Assembly (NCBI GenBank): GCA_041660405.1 | Contig: JBAZWL010000024.1 | Span: 7,120 to 71,119 of the forward strand | DNA: 64,000 nt | Reading direction: 5' to 3' | From: Taibaiella sp041660405 | GTDB taxonomy: Bacteria > Bacteroidota > Bacteroidia > Chitinophagales > Chitinophagaceae | In this document: in pieces, positions 7,337 through 16,516 of the stretch | Layout of the letters: every line of letters begins with the position of its first letter | How positions within the stretch are numbered: the first letter of the stretch is position 1 | Notes under the pieces: model-generated | What the model was told of the DNA's origin: nothing | The model's database searches: none | Seen by the model: the letters and a program-made list of their open reading frames with translations, nothing else | Translations under genes and position numbers: made by a program

Positions 7337-8539
7337 ATGTCCGCTGTAAATACCCCATCACACGAAAACCAGTTCAGGCAATTATCGGCCTGTGTATTGA
7401 TACCGACCTATAATAACGCGCAAACATTGGCCGAGGTAATCACGGCGGTTTCAGCTTATACACAACAGGTAATCGTAGTGAATGACGGCTCCACAGATAA
7501 TACTACAGATATTCTGAAGGGCTTCCCTTTTATAAAGGTAGTGAGTTACACACCTAACCGCGGCAAGGGCAATGCGCTCAAACAAGGATTTCGTTTTGCA
7601 TTACAACAAGGCTATCGCTATGCTATTACTATCGACAGCGATGGCCAGCATTATGCACACGATCTTCCTGCATTCCTGGATAAGATAACAGCAGAGCCAG
7701 GAAGCTTGATTATAGGGGCGCGTAATATGGATCAGGCACATATTCCGGGTAAGAGCAGTTTCGGTAATCGGTTCTCCAACTTTTGGTTTTGGGTGGAGAC
7801 CGGCATTCGCCTTCCGGATACGCAGTCAGGTTACCGCCTTTACCCATTGGAGCCCATGCGTAAAATGAAATTTTTTACCCGAAAATATGAATTCGAAATT
7901 GAAACGCCTGTACGTATTGCCTGGAAGGGTGTGCCAGTAATCAGCGTTCCGGTCTCCGTTTATTATCCGCCGGCAGAAGAACGGATTACGCATTTCCGTC
8001 CTTTCAAAGATTTTACACGAATCAGTATCCTCAATACTTTTCTCACATTCATAGCGCTGCTTTGGATTCATCCCCGCAATTTTTTCCTGAAGATCACCAG
8101 CCGCAAAGGATGGCGGGAAATATGGCAGCAAGTAGTGGTGCGCCGCGAGGAAAGCAACCTGCGTAAAGCATGGAGTATTGCCTTCGGTGTTTTTATGGGC
8201 ATCTTCCCGGTATGGGGTTTTCAGCTGGCTATTGGTATTCCATTGTCTGTTTATTTCCGGATGAACAAAGCCTTGTTCCTGTTGGCTGCCAATATCAGTA
8301 TCTTCCCGATTACACCTGTGTTCTGGGCATTGAGTCTGGTTACCGGTAAAATCACTTTGGGATATAAGGATTGGGCTTTTCGTTGGAGGGATATTTCCCT
8401 GGATCAATTTAAGGAAGCCGGCTTAGCCTTTTTCCTGGGAGGCGCGGTTTTAGCTATAGTGCTGGGATTACTTACCTTTTTTATTTCCTTCCTATTATTA
8501 AAAGTGTTTCGCAAAGAAGTACAAGTGCGCAATGCTTAA
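7337..8539 (+). CDS. GT2 glycosyltransferase fused to DUF2062
   Basis: 400 residues in two parts. Residues 17-240 form a GT-A fold family 2 glycosyltransferase: VLIPTYNN (20-27), VVNDGSTDNT (47-56) and the metal-binding ITIDSDGQH (about 97-105). Residues about 275-395 form a DUF2062 membrane domain (GVFMGIFPVWGFQLAIGIPL, then hydrophobic hairpins). This fusion is common in Bacteroidota, next to or inside lipid/aminophospholipid gene sets, and is probably a dolichyl/undecaprenyl-phosphate mannose synthase-like enzyme on the inner membrane (inference). A TAatcTTTG sequence 20 bp before the ATG may be the promoter. Confidence 0.85.
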   Translation: MSAVNTPSHENQFRQLSACVLIPTYNNAQTLAEVITAVSAYTQQVIVVNDGSTDNTTDILKGFPFIKVVSYTPNRGKGNALKQGFRFALQQGYRYAITIDSDGQHYAHDLPAFLDKITAEPGSLIIGARNMDQAHIPGKSSFGNRFSNFWFWVETGIRLPDTQSGYRLYPLEPMRKMKFFTRKYEFEIETPVRIAWKGVPVISVPVSVYYPPAEERITHFRPFKDFTRISILNTFLTFIALLWIHPRNFFLKITSRKGWREIWQQVVVRREESNLRKAWSIAFGVFMGIFPVWGFQLAIGIPLSVYFRMNKALFLLAANISIFPITPVFWALSLVTGKITLGYKDWAFRWRDISLDQFKEAGLAFFLGGAVLAIVLGLLTFFISFLLLKVFRKEVQVRNA

Positions 8540-8632
8540 TGACATCAGGCTGATACCATACCTGTTAAATATTGTGCAACCTGCAACATAATCTCTTTCC
8601 CGGTGTTTAGTTGTCGTACCAAATTAAGATTT

Positions 8633-9172
8633 ATGAAACGTGTTCTGATATATGGCCTGGTATTTTCATTCTTTTTTGCAGCTATTAATCCTGCCGGTGC
8701 GCAAAATGTAACCAAAGAAAAATTGCCGCCAAGTATATTCAAATACCTGGTAACAGCAGCGCCGGAATATTCTATTATGGTGAAAGCAATCAACGCTGCC
8801 AAGCTCGAAAGTACATTTGAAGGGCCGGGACCTATTACCGTCTTTGCTCCAGTCAATAAGGCTTTTGATATACTTGCAGCCGGTAGTGTGGAACAATTAC
8901 TGAAACCAGAAATGATAGATTCCCTGCAGAAAATTCTTACAAACCATATCATTGCCGGTTCATGGACAGCAAGTGAGCTGGAGCAAAAGATCCGTGAAGC
9001 AGGCGGGGAGTTTTTTGTGCCTACTATAGGAGAGGCGGGAAAATTATCATTTATGCTGGAAAACAATAAAGTAGTGGTTAAAGATGCACATGGTTTTAAA
9101 ACTGAACTAGGTATTCCGTCAAAGCAGGAAAATGGTCTTGTGTATCGTTTGGATAAATTGCTTTTACCTTGA
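8633..9172 (+). CDS. Fasciclin (FAS1) domain secreted protein
   Basis: 179 residues from ATG 8633. Residues 1-22 are a signal peptide (MKRVLIYGLVFSFFFAA… ending AGAQ). One FAS1 domain follows: NAAKLESTFEGPGPITVFAPVNKAF, an H-box-like ILTNHIIAG, and a C-terminal VYRLDKLLLP. FAS1 proteins mediate adhesion or surface contacts. A longer in-frame start at 8603 would put ten residues before the signal peptide and is less likely. It is probably exported to the periplasm or cell surface. Confidence 0.85.
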   Translation: MKRVLIYGLVFSFFFAAINPAGAQNVTKEKLPPSIFKYLVTAAPEYSIMVKAINAAKLESTFEGPGPITVFAPVNKAFDILAAGSVEQLLKPEMIDSLQKILTNHIIAGSWTASELEQKIREAGGEFFVPTIGEAGKLSFMLENNKVVVKDAHGFKTELGIPSKQENGLVYRLDKLLLP

Positions 9173-9282
9173 TAATTTTTATGGCGCATAAAGGCATATT
9201 TATATCGTGGTATCAAATACTTGATGTAATTTTGAATAGTGGCGCATAGCCACTATTTTTCTGATCTGAACCCAAAATTATT

Positions 9283-10713
9283 GTGCAGACTAACGAACGC
9301 ATTTCCGTATTTGACATTTTTAAAATAGGCATTGGCCCCAGCAGTTCTCATACGCTAGGACCCTGGAAAGCTGCGCTGCAATTTATAGCAGGCCTGAAGC
9401 AAAAATATTCCCTGGAAAAAGTGACCAGCGTGAAGGTATTGCTATACGGATCGTTAGCTAAAACCGGTCATGGACATGGTACCGATGTAGCCGTTATGCT
9501 TGGCCTTTGCGGTGAAGACCCCGTAACATTTGATGTAAATAAGATAGATAGCACTGTGCAGGCATTGAACCGGGACAAAGTAATGTTGCTGGCCGGTACT
9601 AAGGAAATTCCTTTTAATCCATCGTTGGATATAGAATTCTTGATGAAGGAATCATTGCCTTATCATCCCAATGCACTTACCTTCCTGTGCTCCTTTAGTG
9701 ATGGTAACTCCATAGCAGAAACGTATTATTCTATAGGTGGTGGTTTTGTAGAGAAAGAAGGGGAGCGCCACCACGGCACAAATGATACAGACCTTTATTT
9801 CCCTATTGATAATGCACAGGATCTGCTGCACTGGTGTATCAAAACCGGGTTGAGCGTTTCGGAAATAGTAATGGAAAATGAAATAGCCTGGCGTAGTGAA
9901 TCGGAAACACGTGCAGGACTGCTAAGGATCTGGCACACCATGAAGGATTGCATCTATCGTGGCTGTCACAGAGATGGTAAGCTGCCTGGCGGACTGGATG
10001 TGTCGCGCAGGGCTGCACCGCTCAACAGGCGTTTGCTTAAAAATAAAACGTATAATAATTACGATGAATGGCTGCAATGTATCCGTGATGGTGGCCAGAG
10101 TTTTCAATACATCCTGGATTGGGTGAGCTGTTTTGCTCTGGCAGTAAACGAAGAAAATGCTTCCTTCAGCAGGGTGGTGACGGCGCCTACAAATGGGGCC
10201 GCAGGCGTTATCCCGGCTGTGTTGCTATACTACGTTGCGTTCTGCGATGGTCATGAAGAAGATAAGATCATTCAATTCCTGTTATGCGCTTCCGAAATAG
10301 GAAGTATATTTAAAAAAGGCGCTACTATTTCTGCAGCTATGGGCGGTTGTCAGGCCGAGATCGGTGTTTCCTCTGCTATGGCGGCGGCGGCCCTTACAGA
10401 ATGTCTAGGCGGCAGTGTACGTCAGTGTCTTATGGCTTCAGAGATTGCTATGGAGCATCACCTGGGCCTCACTTGTGATCCGGTAGCGGGATTGGTACAG
10501 GTGCCTTGTATTGAACGCAATACCATGGGCGCTATTAAAGCCATTACCGCAGCACAATTAGCTATGCAAAGTAATCCTTATCAGGCAAGGGTTTCGTTGG
10601 ATGCAGTGGTGAAAACCATGTGGGAAACAGCGCTGGATATGAATACCAAATACAAAGAAACCGCTGATGGCGGCCTGGCTATTAATATTCCTTTGGGATT
10701 GAGTGAGTGTTAA
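9283..10713 (+). CDS. sdaA: L-serine ammonia-lyase, single-chain
   Basis: 476 residues covering both the beta (N-terminal) and alpha (C-terminal) parts of the iron-sulfur L-serine dehydratase, which deaminates L-serine to pyruvate and ammonia. Signatures: GIGPSSSHTLGP (16-27), GSLAKTGHGHGTD, APTNGAAGVIPA, and the cluster cysteines in GGCQAEIG, LTCDPVAG and QVPCIERN. The start is GTG at 9283 (MQTNERISVFDIF). No ATG fits, and the length matches the family. It is a stand-alone gene convergent with the rRNA methyltransferase operon. Confidence 0.93.
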   Translation: MQTNERISVFDIFKIGIGPSSSHTLGPWKAALQFIAGLKQKYSLEKVTSVKVLLYGSLAKTGHGHGTDVAVMLGLCGEDPVTFDVNKIDSTVQALNRDKVMLLAGTKEIPFNPSLDIEFLMKESLPYHPNALTFLCSFSDGNSIAETYYSIGGGFVEKEGERHHGTNDTDLYFPIDNAQDLLHWCIKTGLSVSEIVMENEIAWRSESETRAGLLRIWHTMKDCIYRGCHRDGKLPGGLDVSRRAAPLNRRLLKNKTYNNYDEWLQCIRDGGQSFQYILDWVSCFALAVNEENASFSRVVTAPTNGAAGVIPAVLLYYVAFCDGHEEDKIIQFLLCASEIGSIFKKGATISAAMGGCQAEIGVSSAMAAAALTECLGGSVRQCLMASEIAMEHHLGLTCDPVAGLVQVPCIERNTMGAIKAITAAQLAMQSNPYQARVSLDAVVKTMWETALDMNTKYKETADGGLAINIPLGLSEC

Positions 10714-10716
10714 GGT

Positions 10717-10797
10717 TAATTTGAAAATGTACAAATTTGAAAATTAGCAAATAGTGGGAGTGTTATTCATTTTCAAATTTGCTCATTTTCAAATTAT
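10717..10797. repeat. Word-repeat palindrome between convergent genes
   Basis: The left half repeats AATTTGAAAATG/TTA (10718-10746). The right half has the reverse-complement words (TTCATTTTCAAATTTGCTCATTTTC, 10766-10796). It can fold into a long hairpin and lies exactly between the sdaA stop and the stop of the opposite operon, overlapping the latter by a few bases. It probably serves as a bidirectional terminator. Confidence 0.65.
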
Positions 10798-12200
10798 TTA
10801 ATCTCCATTCTTATCCGCCAGTTTTTTGGAAAATAATTATTCATCCTGTTAGGCAGCCATTTACCCCAACCCAGTCCATGCCCTTCGAAAGTAGCCACCT
10901 GCCAGCCTTTCACAGGATTATCTTTTGCTACTTCTTCCTTTTTTAAATAAGCTAAAGCATCATCTTTACTTAAAGGTACTTTGGTTATTTGTTCTGATAG
11001 ATGAACACTTAAAGCCAATTCATGATCGGGAATTACATCTTTACCCATAATCTTACCTAGCGCTGTGCCGGTCTTTTTTATTCTTACATGCTGCTGTAAT
11101 AACTCAAAATCTTTTTTATGCTCCGGATGAATAGCATAAAATTCTTCATTGCGTTCTATGGCAATGAATTCATTATTCAGCCAGTTTTTCCAGCGTTCTG
11201 TTTCGTCTTTTGCTTTACTGTTTCCGCTTTTGTTATTGCCTTTCTGTTTGTCCTTTTTCCGGTATTCCTTTTCTTCTTCCAGCTCTGTTATTTTTTTACG
11301 AAAAGCAGATAAAAAGAAGCCTTCCCCAGCTAGTTTCCAAGGGTAAAAACGATATCCTGTAGCCTTATGTTCAGGCGAATGAGTTACCGTAATATTCCGA
11401 TCATTCTGTACCGGAATAGTTAGCGGTTCCAGGTTCAGTTCTTCGCAGATCCAATCTGCAATCCATTCATTTTCTTCTGCCGAATAAGAGCAGGTGGCGT
11501 ATAATAAAATGCCTCCATCCTTTAAGGAAGGAATCACATCTGCCAGGATCCTCTTCTGCCGTTCACTGCAAAGTTTTACATGCTCTACCGACCATTCATC
11601 CAAAGCATCTTCATCCTTGCGCCACAGGCCGGAACCGGTGCAGGGCGCATCTATCAGCATGGCATCAAAATAGTTTGGTATTTTGGCAAACTCTTTCGGA
11701 TCGCTATTGGTTACCCAGGTATTCATCTGCCCCCAGCGGGTAAGATTCTCTGCAAGTATAGATGCCCGGGTCTGTATTACCTCGTTAGAAATCAGCAAAT
11801 CATCTGGTTGTAACAGGGATGCAATTAATGTACTTTTCCCGCCCGGAGCAGCACAAAGATCTAATACCCGGAGTGGTTTGTCTTCTCTTGTCACCAGGTT
11901 GCGAAATGCAAATTCTACAAACATAGAAGAGGCCTCCTGTACATAATAAGTGCCGGCGTGGAACAAAGGGTCGAGCGTGAATACAGGCCGCTCTTCCAGG
12001 TAATAACCATTGTCCGACCAGGGTACTTTTTTGTGATTGGAGTATGCGCCTGTTGGTTTCAATGGATTGATTCTGACTGAGATTACAGCAGGTTGATTAT
12101 GTGCCTCCAGTACAGCTTCTGCATCAAGGCTACCCATACCAGGTACTTCACTGATCTGCGGTATAATTTTCTTTAATTTTCCGGTGTGGGATGCTTCCAT
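10794..12200 (-). CDS. RsmF/RsmB-like rRNA cytosine-C5 methyltransferase
   Basis: 468 residues of the NOL1/NOP2/Sun family, which methylates C5 of cytosine in rRNA using SAM. The SAM loop is LDLCAAPGGKST. Both catalytic cysteines are present: the motif IV Cys in DAPCTGSG and the nucleophile in YATCSYSAEENE. The C-terminal third (after a Lys/Glu-rich linker at about 315-345) resembles the RsmF RNA-binding extension and ends GWGKWLPNRMNNYFPKNWR. It is the last gene of a minus-strand operon, 20 bp after the pagL-like gene. Confidence 0.9.
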   Translation of the reverse strand: MEASHTGKLKKIIPQISEVPGMGSLDAEAVLEAHNQPAVISVRINPLKPTGAYSNHKKVPWSDNGYYLEERPVFTLDPLFHAGTYYVQEASSMFVEFAFRNLVTREDKPLRVLDLCAAPGGKSTLIASLLQPDDLLISNEVIQTRASILAENLTRWGQMNTWVTNSDPKEFAKIPNYFDAMLIDAPCTGSGLWRKDEDALDEWSVEHVKLCSERQKRILADVIPSLKDGGILLYATCSYSAEENEWIADWICEELNLEPLTIPVQNDRNITVTHSPEHKATGYRFYPWKLAGEGFFLSAFRKKITELEEEKEYRKKDKQKGNNKSGNSKAKDETERWKNWLNNEFIAIERNEEFYAIHPEHKKDFELLQQHVRIKKTGTALGKIMGKDVIPDHELALSVHLSEQITKVPLSKDDALAYLKKEEVAKDNPVKGWQVATFEGHGLGWGKWLPNRMNNYFPKNWRIRMEIK

Positions 12201-12220
12201 GCTGTGGTTTTTAATAATGG

Positions 12221-13345
12221 TTATAGTCCTACGCCTATGCCCATTTCAAACAATTCAGCATTGGCCATGTGTGTCTTGAGGATGGCAGAAAAAAATACTT
12301 CTTTGAAAGGTCCTTTCTCCCTCTGAACAAAGTAAAAATTTCCGCCTATTTTCTGGTATAATTTTTCCTGCTGCTCATCCATTCTATGTATGTAATAACC
12401 AAGCTGGAATAAAACACCAAGTCGGCCAACCAAAAATTCATGCCCCAGGAAAACTGCTGCCTGAGTAGATTGTTTATATTCTTCTCCCTGAAAATGTTCG
12501 ATAGATTTTAGCTTGGCATATTTCGCTGAATTGTAACAATAGTCGAAACCTGCATACACTTTATTTTTACTCCAGTATCGTTTACTTACATAGGCCGCAC
12601 CAATATAAACAGGATTGCTCGGGCCATCGGCAGGACTGCTTTCTATAAAAGACCCGCCAACACGTGCTTGTATCAACCAACGGTTTTTTAATGGGGTAAG
12701 GCTACGTTTAATTTTTTCAGGATTGGAAGTGACCGGGAAATAACGTACACCAATATGTGCGCCATACATATTGATACCGAGATTAGGTTGTTGAAACGCG
12801 GCATTGGATACGTGTGAGAAATTAATGCCTGCCTGCAAATCCCAATGTTGGTCTATCTTCCAGCGGATATCTGTTGAAAATGGACTGATATTATTCCAAT
12901 GTCCGCCAATAGCTACATTCTCTGTATTCTTTACCGGGAACCGTTCGTAAGGTTTTGTATCATAACAAACACCCATACCTGCCCTTAGGGTCCATTCAAA
13001 ATGATTGCCCCGGATGAGGTTCAATTGAATATTGGGAAAAATGCCAAATACCTGTCCATAAATATCAGGCATGTTGTAATTATTATAATAAAAACCAAGG
13101 CCGAGTTGAGGATAATTTCTTCTTTGCTGCCAGTCTTTTTGTCCGTAGGTTTTTTTTACCAGGTTTATTTCAAAAGAATAGGACTGTGCCGGTATAGGAC
13201 CGGTAAACCTTGCATTATGCCTGATCATTTTGCCTATCATCACATTACTTTCTATACCAAAACCACTCCAGGCTTGCTGTTGCTGAGCATGAAGTATTGG
13301 ATTGATGATGGATAATACAATAAAGACAATTAGAAAACGGCTCAT
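12221..13345 (-). CDS. PagL-like acyloxyacyl hydrolase (lipid A deacylase)
   Basis: 374 residues with a signal peptide (about 1-20, ending LHAQ) and an outer-membrane beta-barrel pattern of alternating aromatic strands. The PagL-type active-site segment is NFSHVSNAAFQQPNLGINMYG, giving the His-x-Ser pair and the conserved Asn-x-Gly. PagL removes the 3-O acyl chain of lipid A in the outer membrane. The protein is about twice the length of Proteobacterial PagL, with an extra C-terminal barrel-like half, as in other Bacteroidota homologues. It sits 17 bp behind a GT2 gene in the same operon. Confidence 0.75.
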   Translation of the reverse strand: MSRFLIVFIVLSIINPILHAQQQQAWSGFGIESNVMIGKMIRHNARFTGPIPAQSYSFEINLVKKTYGQKDWQQRRNYPQLGLGFYYNNYNMPDIYGQVFGIFPNIQLNLIRGNHFEWTLRAGMGVCYDTKPYERFPVKNTENVAIGGHWNNISPFSTDIRWKIDQHWDLQAGINFSHVSNAAFQQPNLGINMYGAHIGVRYFPVTSNPEKIKRSLTPLKNRWLIQARVGGSFIESSPADGPSNPVYIGAAYVSKRYWSKNKVYAGFDYCYNSAKYAKLKSIEHFQGEEYKQSTQAAVFLGHEFLVGRLGVLFQLGYYIHRMDEQQEKLYQKIGGNFYFVQREKGPFKEVFFSAILKTHMANAELFEMGIGVGL

Positions 13346-13362
13346 GATGCAGAATAGGATGC

Positions 13363-14103
13363 TTATTCGTAAATTTTATATTTTGCCATTTTCCACTTTT
13401 GCAGACGGTGCTGCAGAGACACTCTAAGTACACCGCGTCCGTATTTCATACTTCTGCTGAAATTGATGCTGGAGGCCTCTTCAAAATATTTTGTAGGACA
13501 AGTGATCTCTGCAATTTCATAGCCTTTCATAAATATTTGAGACAACATTTCATTGTCAAAAACAAAGTCATCATTATTAGCCTGGAAATTAATATTGCGC
13601 AGCACCTCGCCGGAGAAAGCGCGGTAGCCCGTATGATACTCGCTTAGTTTTTGACCGATCAGTATATTTTCGAAAAGGGTAAGAAAACGGTTGAAAATAT
13701 ATTTGTACATCGGCATGCCGCCATTCAATGCCCCTTTGCCCAATATCCTTGAACCCAATACCACAGGGTATAGATCGTTGGCAATGATATAACACATGGA
13801 AGGAATCAGCTTAGGTGTATACTGGTAATCAGGATGCAACATAATTACAATATCAGCCCCCAATTCCATGGCCTTGGTGTAACATGTTTTCTGATTGCCA
13901 CCATAGCCTTTATTGTTTTCATGGCGTACTATATGCCTGATACCCAGCCTCCGGCCTACTTCTGACGTATCATCTTTACTATGATCATCTACCAGCACCA
14001 CTTCATCTACCATGTCAAATGGTATTTCGTTATACGTTCTTTCCAGGGTGAGGGCGGCGTTGTAAGCCGGCAGGACTACTACTATTTTTTTACCGTTAAG
14101 CAT
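13363..14103 (-). CDS. Family 2 glycosyltransferase
   Basis: 246 residues of a soluble GT2/GT-A enzyme: VVVLPAYNAALTL near the N-terminus, VVLVDDHSKDDT, HENNKGYGGNQKTCY, and the metal site region IVIMLHPDYQY. The pattern is that of polyprenyl-phosphate mannosyl/glucosyl transferases (DPM1-like), without a C-terminal membrane domain. It is the second gene of the minus-strand operon with the thioesterase (48-bp gap) and the PagL-like gene, so a role in envelope lipids is likely (inference). Confidence 0.87.
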   Translation of the reverse strand: MLNGKKIVVVLPAYNAALTLERTYNEIPFDMVDEVVLVDDHSKDDTSEVGRRLGIRHIVRHENNKGYGGNQKTCYTKAMELGADIVIMLHPDYQYTPKLIPSMCYIIANDLYPVVLGSRILGKGALNGGMPMYKYIFNRFLTLFENILIGQKLSEYHTGYRAFSGEVLRNINFQANNDDFVFDNEMLSQIFMKGYEIAEITCPTKYFEEASSINFSRSMKYGRGVLRVSLQHRLQKWKMAKYKIYE

Positions 14104-14151
14104 TTATATTTCCGTATTTCAGATATTTTTATTCAAAAAAATGATTAGTTC

Positions 14152-14595
14152 TTACTGTGCCTTAATGGTCATGCCGGTTGCTACAAGATTACTGGTAGCT
14201 TTAGACAGCAAAATATCTTTATCATTATAAACATGTACTTCTGCATTAATGATTTTTTTTCCTTGCCTGATAATTTCCGCTACGGCAGTAATCCTTTCTC
14301 CTTCGGCCGCAGCAAACAGAAAATCCAGGTTAAGCGATACACTGGTATAATGTGAGGCCGCTTCCAGGGAAACCAGGGCCCAACCAATGGCTTCATCAAT
14401 AACTAAAGACATCATGCCGCCATGTATATTACCAAAAGGATTACACATTTCCTTTCTTATCAAAACAGACATAGCCACTTTTCCTCTTTCTACAGATTCC
14501 AGACGAGGTTTTAGCCAGTTACCCGCAGGTGACCGTGAATGTTCAATTTCTGTACCCACCATTCCCTTAATCACTTCCAATACACCAGTAACCAT
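14152..14595 (-). CDS. PaaI-family hotdog thioesterase
   Basis: 147 residues with the single hotdog domain of the PaaI family: CNPFGNIHGGMMSLVIDEAIGW (helix with HGG and the acidic catalytic position), followed by LNLDFLFAAAEGERI and AEIIRQGKKIINAEVHVYN. It probably hydrolyses an acyl- or aryl-CoA thioester; the substrate is unknown. It is the first gene of the four-gene minus-strand operon, transcribed away from oxyR. A -7 box lies 28 bp upstream of its start. Confidence 0.87.
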   Translation of the reverse strand: MVTGVLEVIKGMVGTEIEHSRSPAGNWLKPRLESVERGKVAMSVLIRKEMCNPFGNIHGGMMSLVIDEAIGWALVSLEAASHYTSVSLNLDFLFAAAEGERITAVAEIIRQGKKIINAEVHVYNDKDILLSKATSNLVATGMTIKAQ

Positions 14596-14622
14596 TTCTA
14601 ATTAAATAAATTTTAAACCTTG

Positions 14623-14646
14623 CAAAGCTACAATCTATTATCTTTG
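14623..14646. promoter_or_regulatory. Back-to-back promoters for oxyR and the thioesterase operon
   Basis: Plus strand TATCTTTG (14639-14646), 25 bp before the oxyR ATG. Minus strand TAGCTTTG (14630-14623), 27 bp before the thioesterase ATG. Both match TAnnTTTG exactly and are only 8 bp apart, so an OxyR site here would affect both directions. Confidence 0.6.
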
Positions 14647-14671
14647 TTTCCTTGAAATAATCGCACAATCT

Positions 14672-15628
14672 ATGACTATCACTCAATTAGAATACGTTGT
14701 ATCCGTAGCAACTTACAAAAGCTTCGTTGCGGCCGCCGAGAAAAGCTTTGTGACGCAGCCTACTTTGAGCATGCAGATCCATAAACTGGAGGAAGAGCTC
14801 AATGTAAGACTCTTTGACCGTAATAAACATCCCATTGCCACTACAGAGGTGGGCGAAGAGATTGTAAAGCAGGCAAAAGTAATACTTGCTGAAGCGGCAA
14901 AGATACAGGAACTGATCCAGCATAGGCAGGGTACGGTAGCCGGTAGCTTCCGTATTGGTATTATTCCTACACTTGCGCCTTATATATTGCCGCAGTTGCT
15001 GGAAAACCATGCCAAAGCGCACCCGGAATTGAAACTTATCGTTACCGAACTGCAAACTAAAGACATTATCAAAAAATTAAGGGATGATGAAATTGATTGC
15101 GCCCTGCTGAGCACACCGCTGGAAGATAATCATATTAAGGAATATCCTTTATTTTATGAATCTCTGGTTGCTTATTTTGGTAAAGATGAAAAGGCTTTGC
15201 AAAAGCGTATGGTAACTCCTGATGATATTGATATGAAGCGCATCTGGATGTTGAATGAAGGCAATTGCCTGCGCAACCAGATCATGAATCTTTGCAGCGA
15301 GCACATTGAAAAACTGCAGGAAAACCGCCCTTACCAATATGAATCGGGTAATGTGGAAACATTAAGGAAAATGGTAGATAAAAATGGTGGAATGACTGTT
15401 TTACCAGAACTGGCTACTTTTGAATTTACAGAAGATCAAAGTGAAAATGTACGTTACTTTGATGGAGAGGAGCCTGTAAGGGAAATTTCGCTGGTTACAA
15501 ATGATCATTTTGTTCGCCTTACTGTATTGCAAACTTTAATGGATGAAATTTTGAAACTCGTTCCCGAAAAAATGAGGGTTCAGAAAAAGAACAGGAAAAT
15601 ACTAAGAATACAAACGGCTAAATTGTAA
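14672..15628 (+). CDS. oxyR: OxyR, peroxide-sensing LysR regulator
   Basis: 318 residues. The N-terminal winged helix is LysR type (TQLEYVVSVATYKSFVAAAE, QPTLSMQIHKLEEEL), with a periplasmic-binding-like effector domain from about 90. The redox pair is conserved in place: Cys199 and Cys208 in LNEGNCLRNQIMNLC, the same spacing and numbering as E. coli OxyR. It should therefore form the H2O2-induced disulfide and activate peroxide defence genes. No catalase or Ahp gene is adjacent. The start ATG follows an exact TATCTTTG -7 box. Confidence 0.93.
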   Translation: MTITQLEYVVSVATYKSFVAAAEKSFVTQPTLSMQIHKLEEELNVRLFDRNKHPIATTEVGEEIVKQAKVILAEAAKIQELIQHRQGTVAGSFRIGIIPTLAPYILPQLLENHAKAHPELKLIVTELQTKDIIKKLRDDEIDCALLSTPLEDNHIKEYPLFYESLVAYFGKDEKALQKRMVTPDDIDMKRIWMLNEGNCLRNQIMNLCSEHIEKLQENRPYQYESGNVETLRKMVDKNGGMTVLPELATFEFTEDQSENVRYFDGEEPVREISLVTNDHFVRLTVLQTLMDEILKLVPEKMRVQKKNRKILRIQTAKL

Positions 15629-15645
15629 TGCGTCCCAATATAGTT

Positions 15646-15679
15646 AAAAGCGGCTGCCTGAACTCAGGCAGCCGCTTTT
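15646..15679 (+). terminator. oxyR terminator, perfect 16-bp arms
   Basis: AAAAGCGGCTGCCTGA paired with TCAGGCAGCCGCTTTT around two bases, 17 bp after the oxyR stop. It also reads as a terminator for the opposite strand. Confidence 0.88.
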
Positions 15680-15724
15680 AAATTTTACTGATAACAACCT
15701 AATCCATGGTTGCCATTGAATGTT

Positions 15725-16126
15725 TCAGACAAAACTGATCCATTCCGGTTTGCCATTAAATTCTTTGTCTTTAAAAATGATAGAGAACATTGAGGGGTCA
15801 TTTAAACTGCGGTACATTTTTATACCAAACCTATATTTCCCGTTAAGCCGAAGGATTTGATTTCTTCCGTTTATAATAATGCATTGTGTATCATTCGAGA
15901 AAAATGGTCCGCCCTTTACATCGTGAGGGATTTCCATGCTGATTATATGCTCATATTGAGGTTCATCGTCCATAATATAACCCGCTGAAGCCAGTTCATA
16001 TTTGTTGGAATGAATATTAACTGTAGCATTGGCCTGAGCCAGATTGGAGTCTGTATTGCGATCATAAATATTAAAATGCTCTCCTATCATGGAATAGTAT
16101 ATTCTGCAATTAAATATGTTTGTCAT
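15725..16126 (-). CDS. Hypothetical protein
   Basis: About 133 residues from ATG 16126 (MTNIFNCRIYYS). An in-frame extension to 16168 looks like leader sequence. The composition is beta-rich and polar with no signal peptide, Cys pair or recognisable motif: it contains a central MDDEPQYEHIISMEIP and ends EFNGKPEWISFV. I do not recognise the family. It stands alone between the oxyR terminator and a gene-free stretch. Coding is supported by the open frame and amino-acid-like composition only. Confidence 0.55.
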   Translation of the reverse strand: MTNIFNCRIYYSMIGEHFNIYDRNTDSNLAQANATVNIHSNKYELASAGYIMDDEPQYEHIISMEIPHDVKGGPFFSNDTQCIIINGRNQILRLNGKYRFGIKMYRSLNDPSMFSIIFKDKEFNGKPEWISFV

Positions 16127-16516
16127 AATGGTTCTGTTTATTGGCTTAATAATAAATCTTAATAGCAAAGAGCAATTGATTTTTCATTATTCTAACTTAT
16201 TTGTGTCGCTTATTCCAGATAGCAATGCTGCAGTAATCTTAGAACAAATAACATACCACAAAAAATGATTGTTCAGAATCAATACTTAAATTTTTGCCTG
16301 TAAAAACCACTGTAGAAATTAGTACAGGAACTGTAGTCTATTCTCCTCAAATATCCACAAACGGCTTATAAGTCAAAACCTGAATTGTGCAAAGTAAACG
16401 TTCCAATGTTAAGGGTAAGAAATGTATAAGTTAAATAATTAGTCTATTTTCGGGCACTGAAATGTAAAACAGAACACGTTAGTTCTGTATTTTTTAACCA
16501 ATTCAGTATTCATTTT
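16127..16516. other. AT-rich gene-free stretch upstream of the DEAD-box gene
   Basis: 390 bp with no open frame of note, no repeat and no riboswitch-like motif that I can see. Long 5' leaders are usual for cold-inducible DEAD-box genes, so part of it may be an untranslated leader (inference). Confidence 0.4.

Noticed and set aside
7826..8407. 193-codon minus-strand frame
   Set aside because: Lies wholly inside the GT2-DUF2062 gene in antisense; composition (His/Cys/Arg-rich) is not protein-like.
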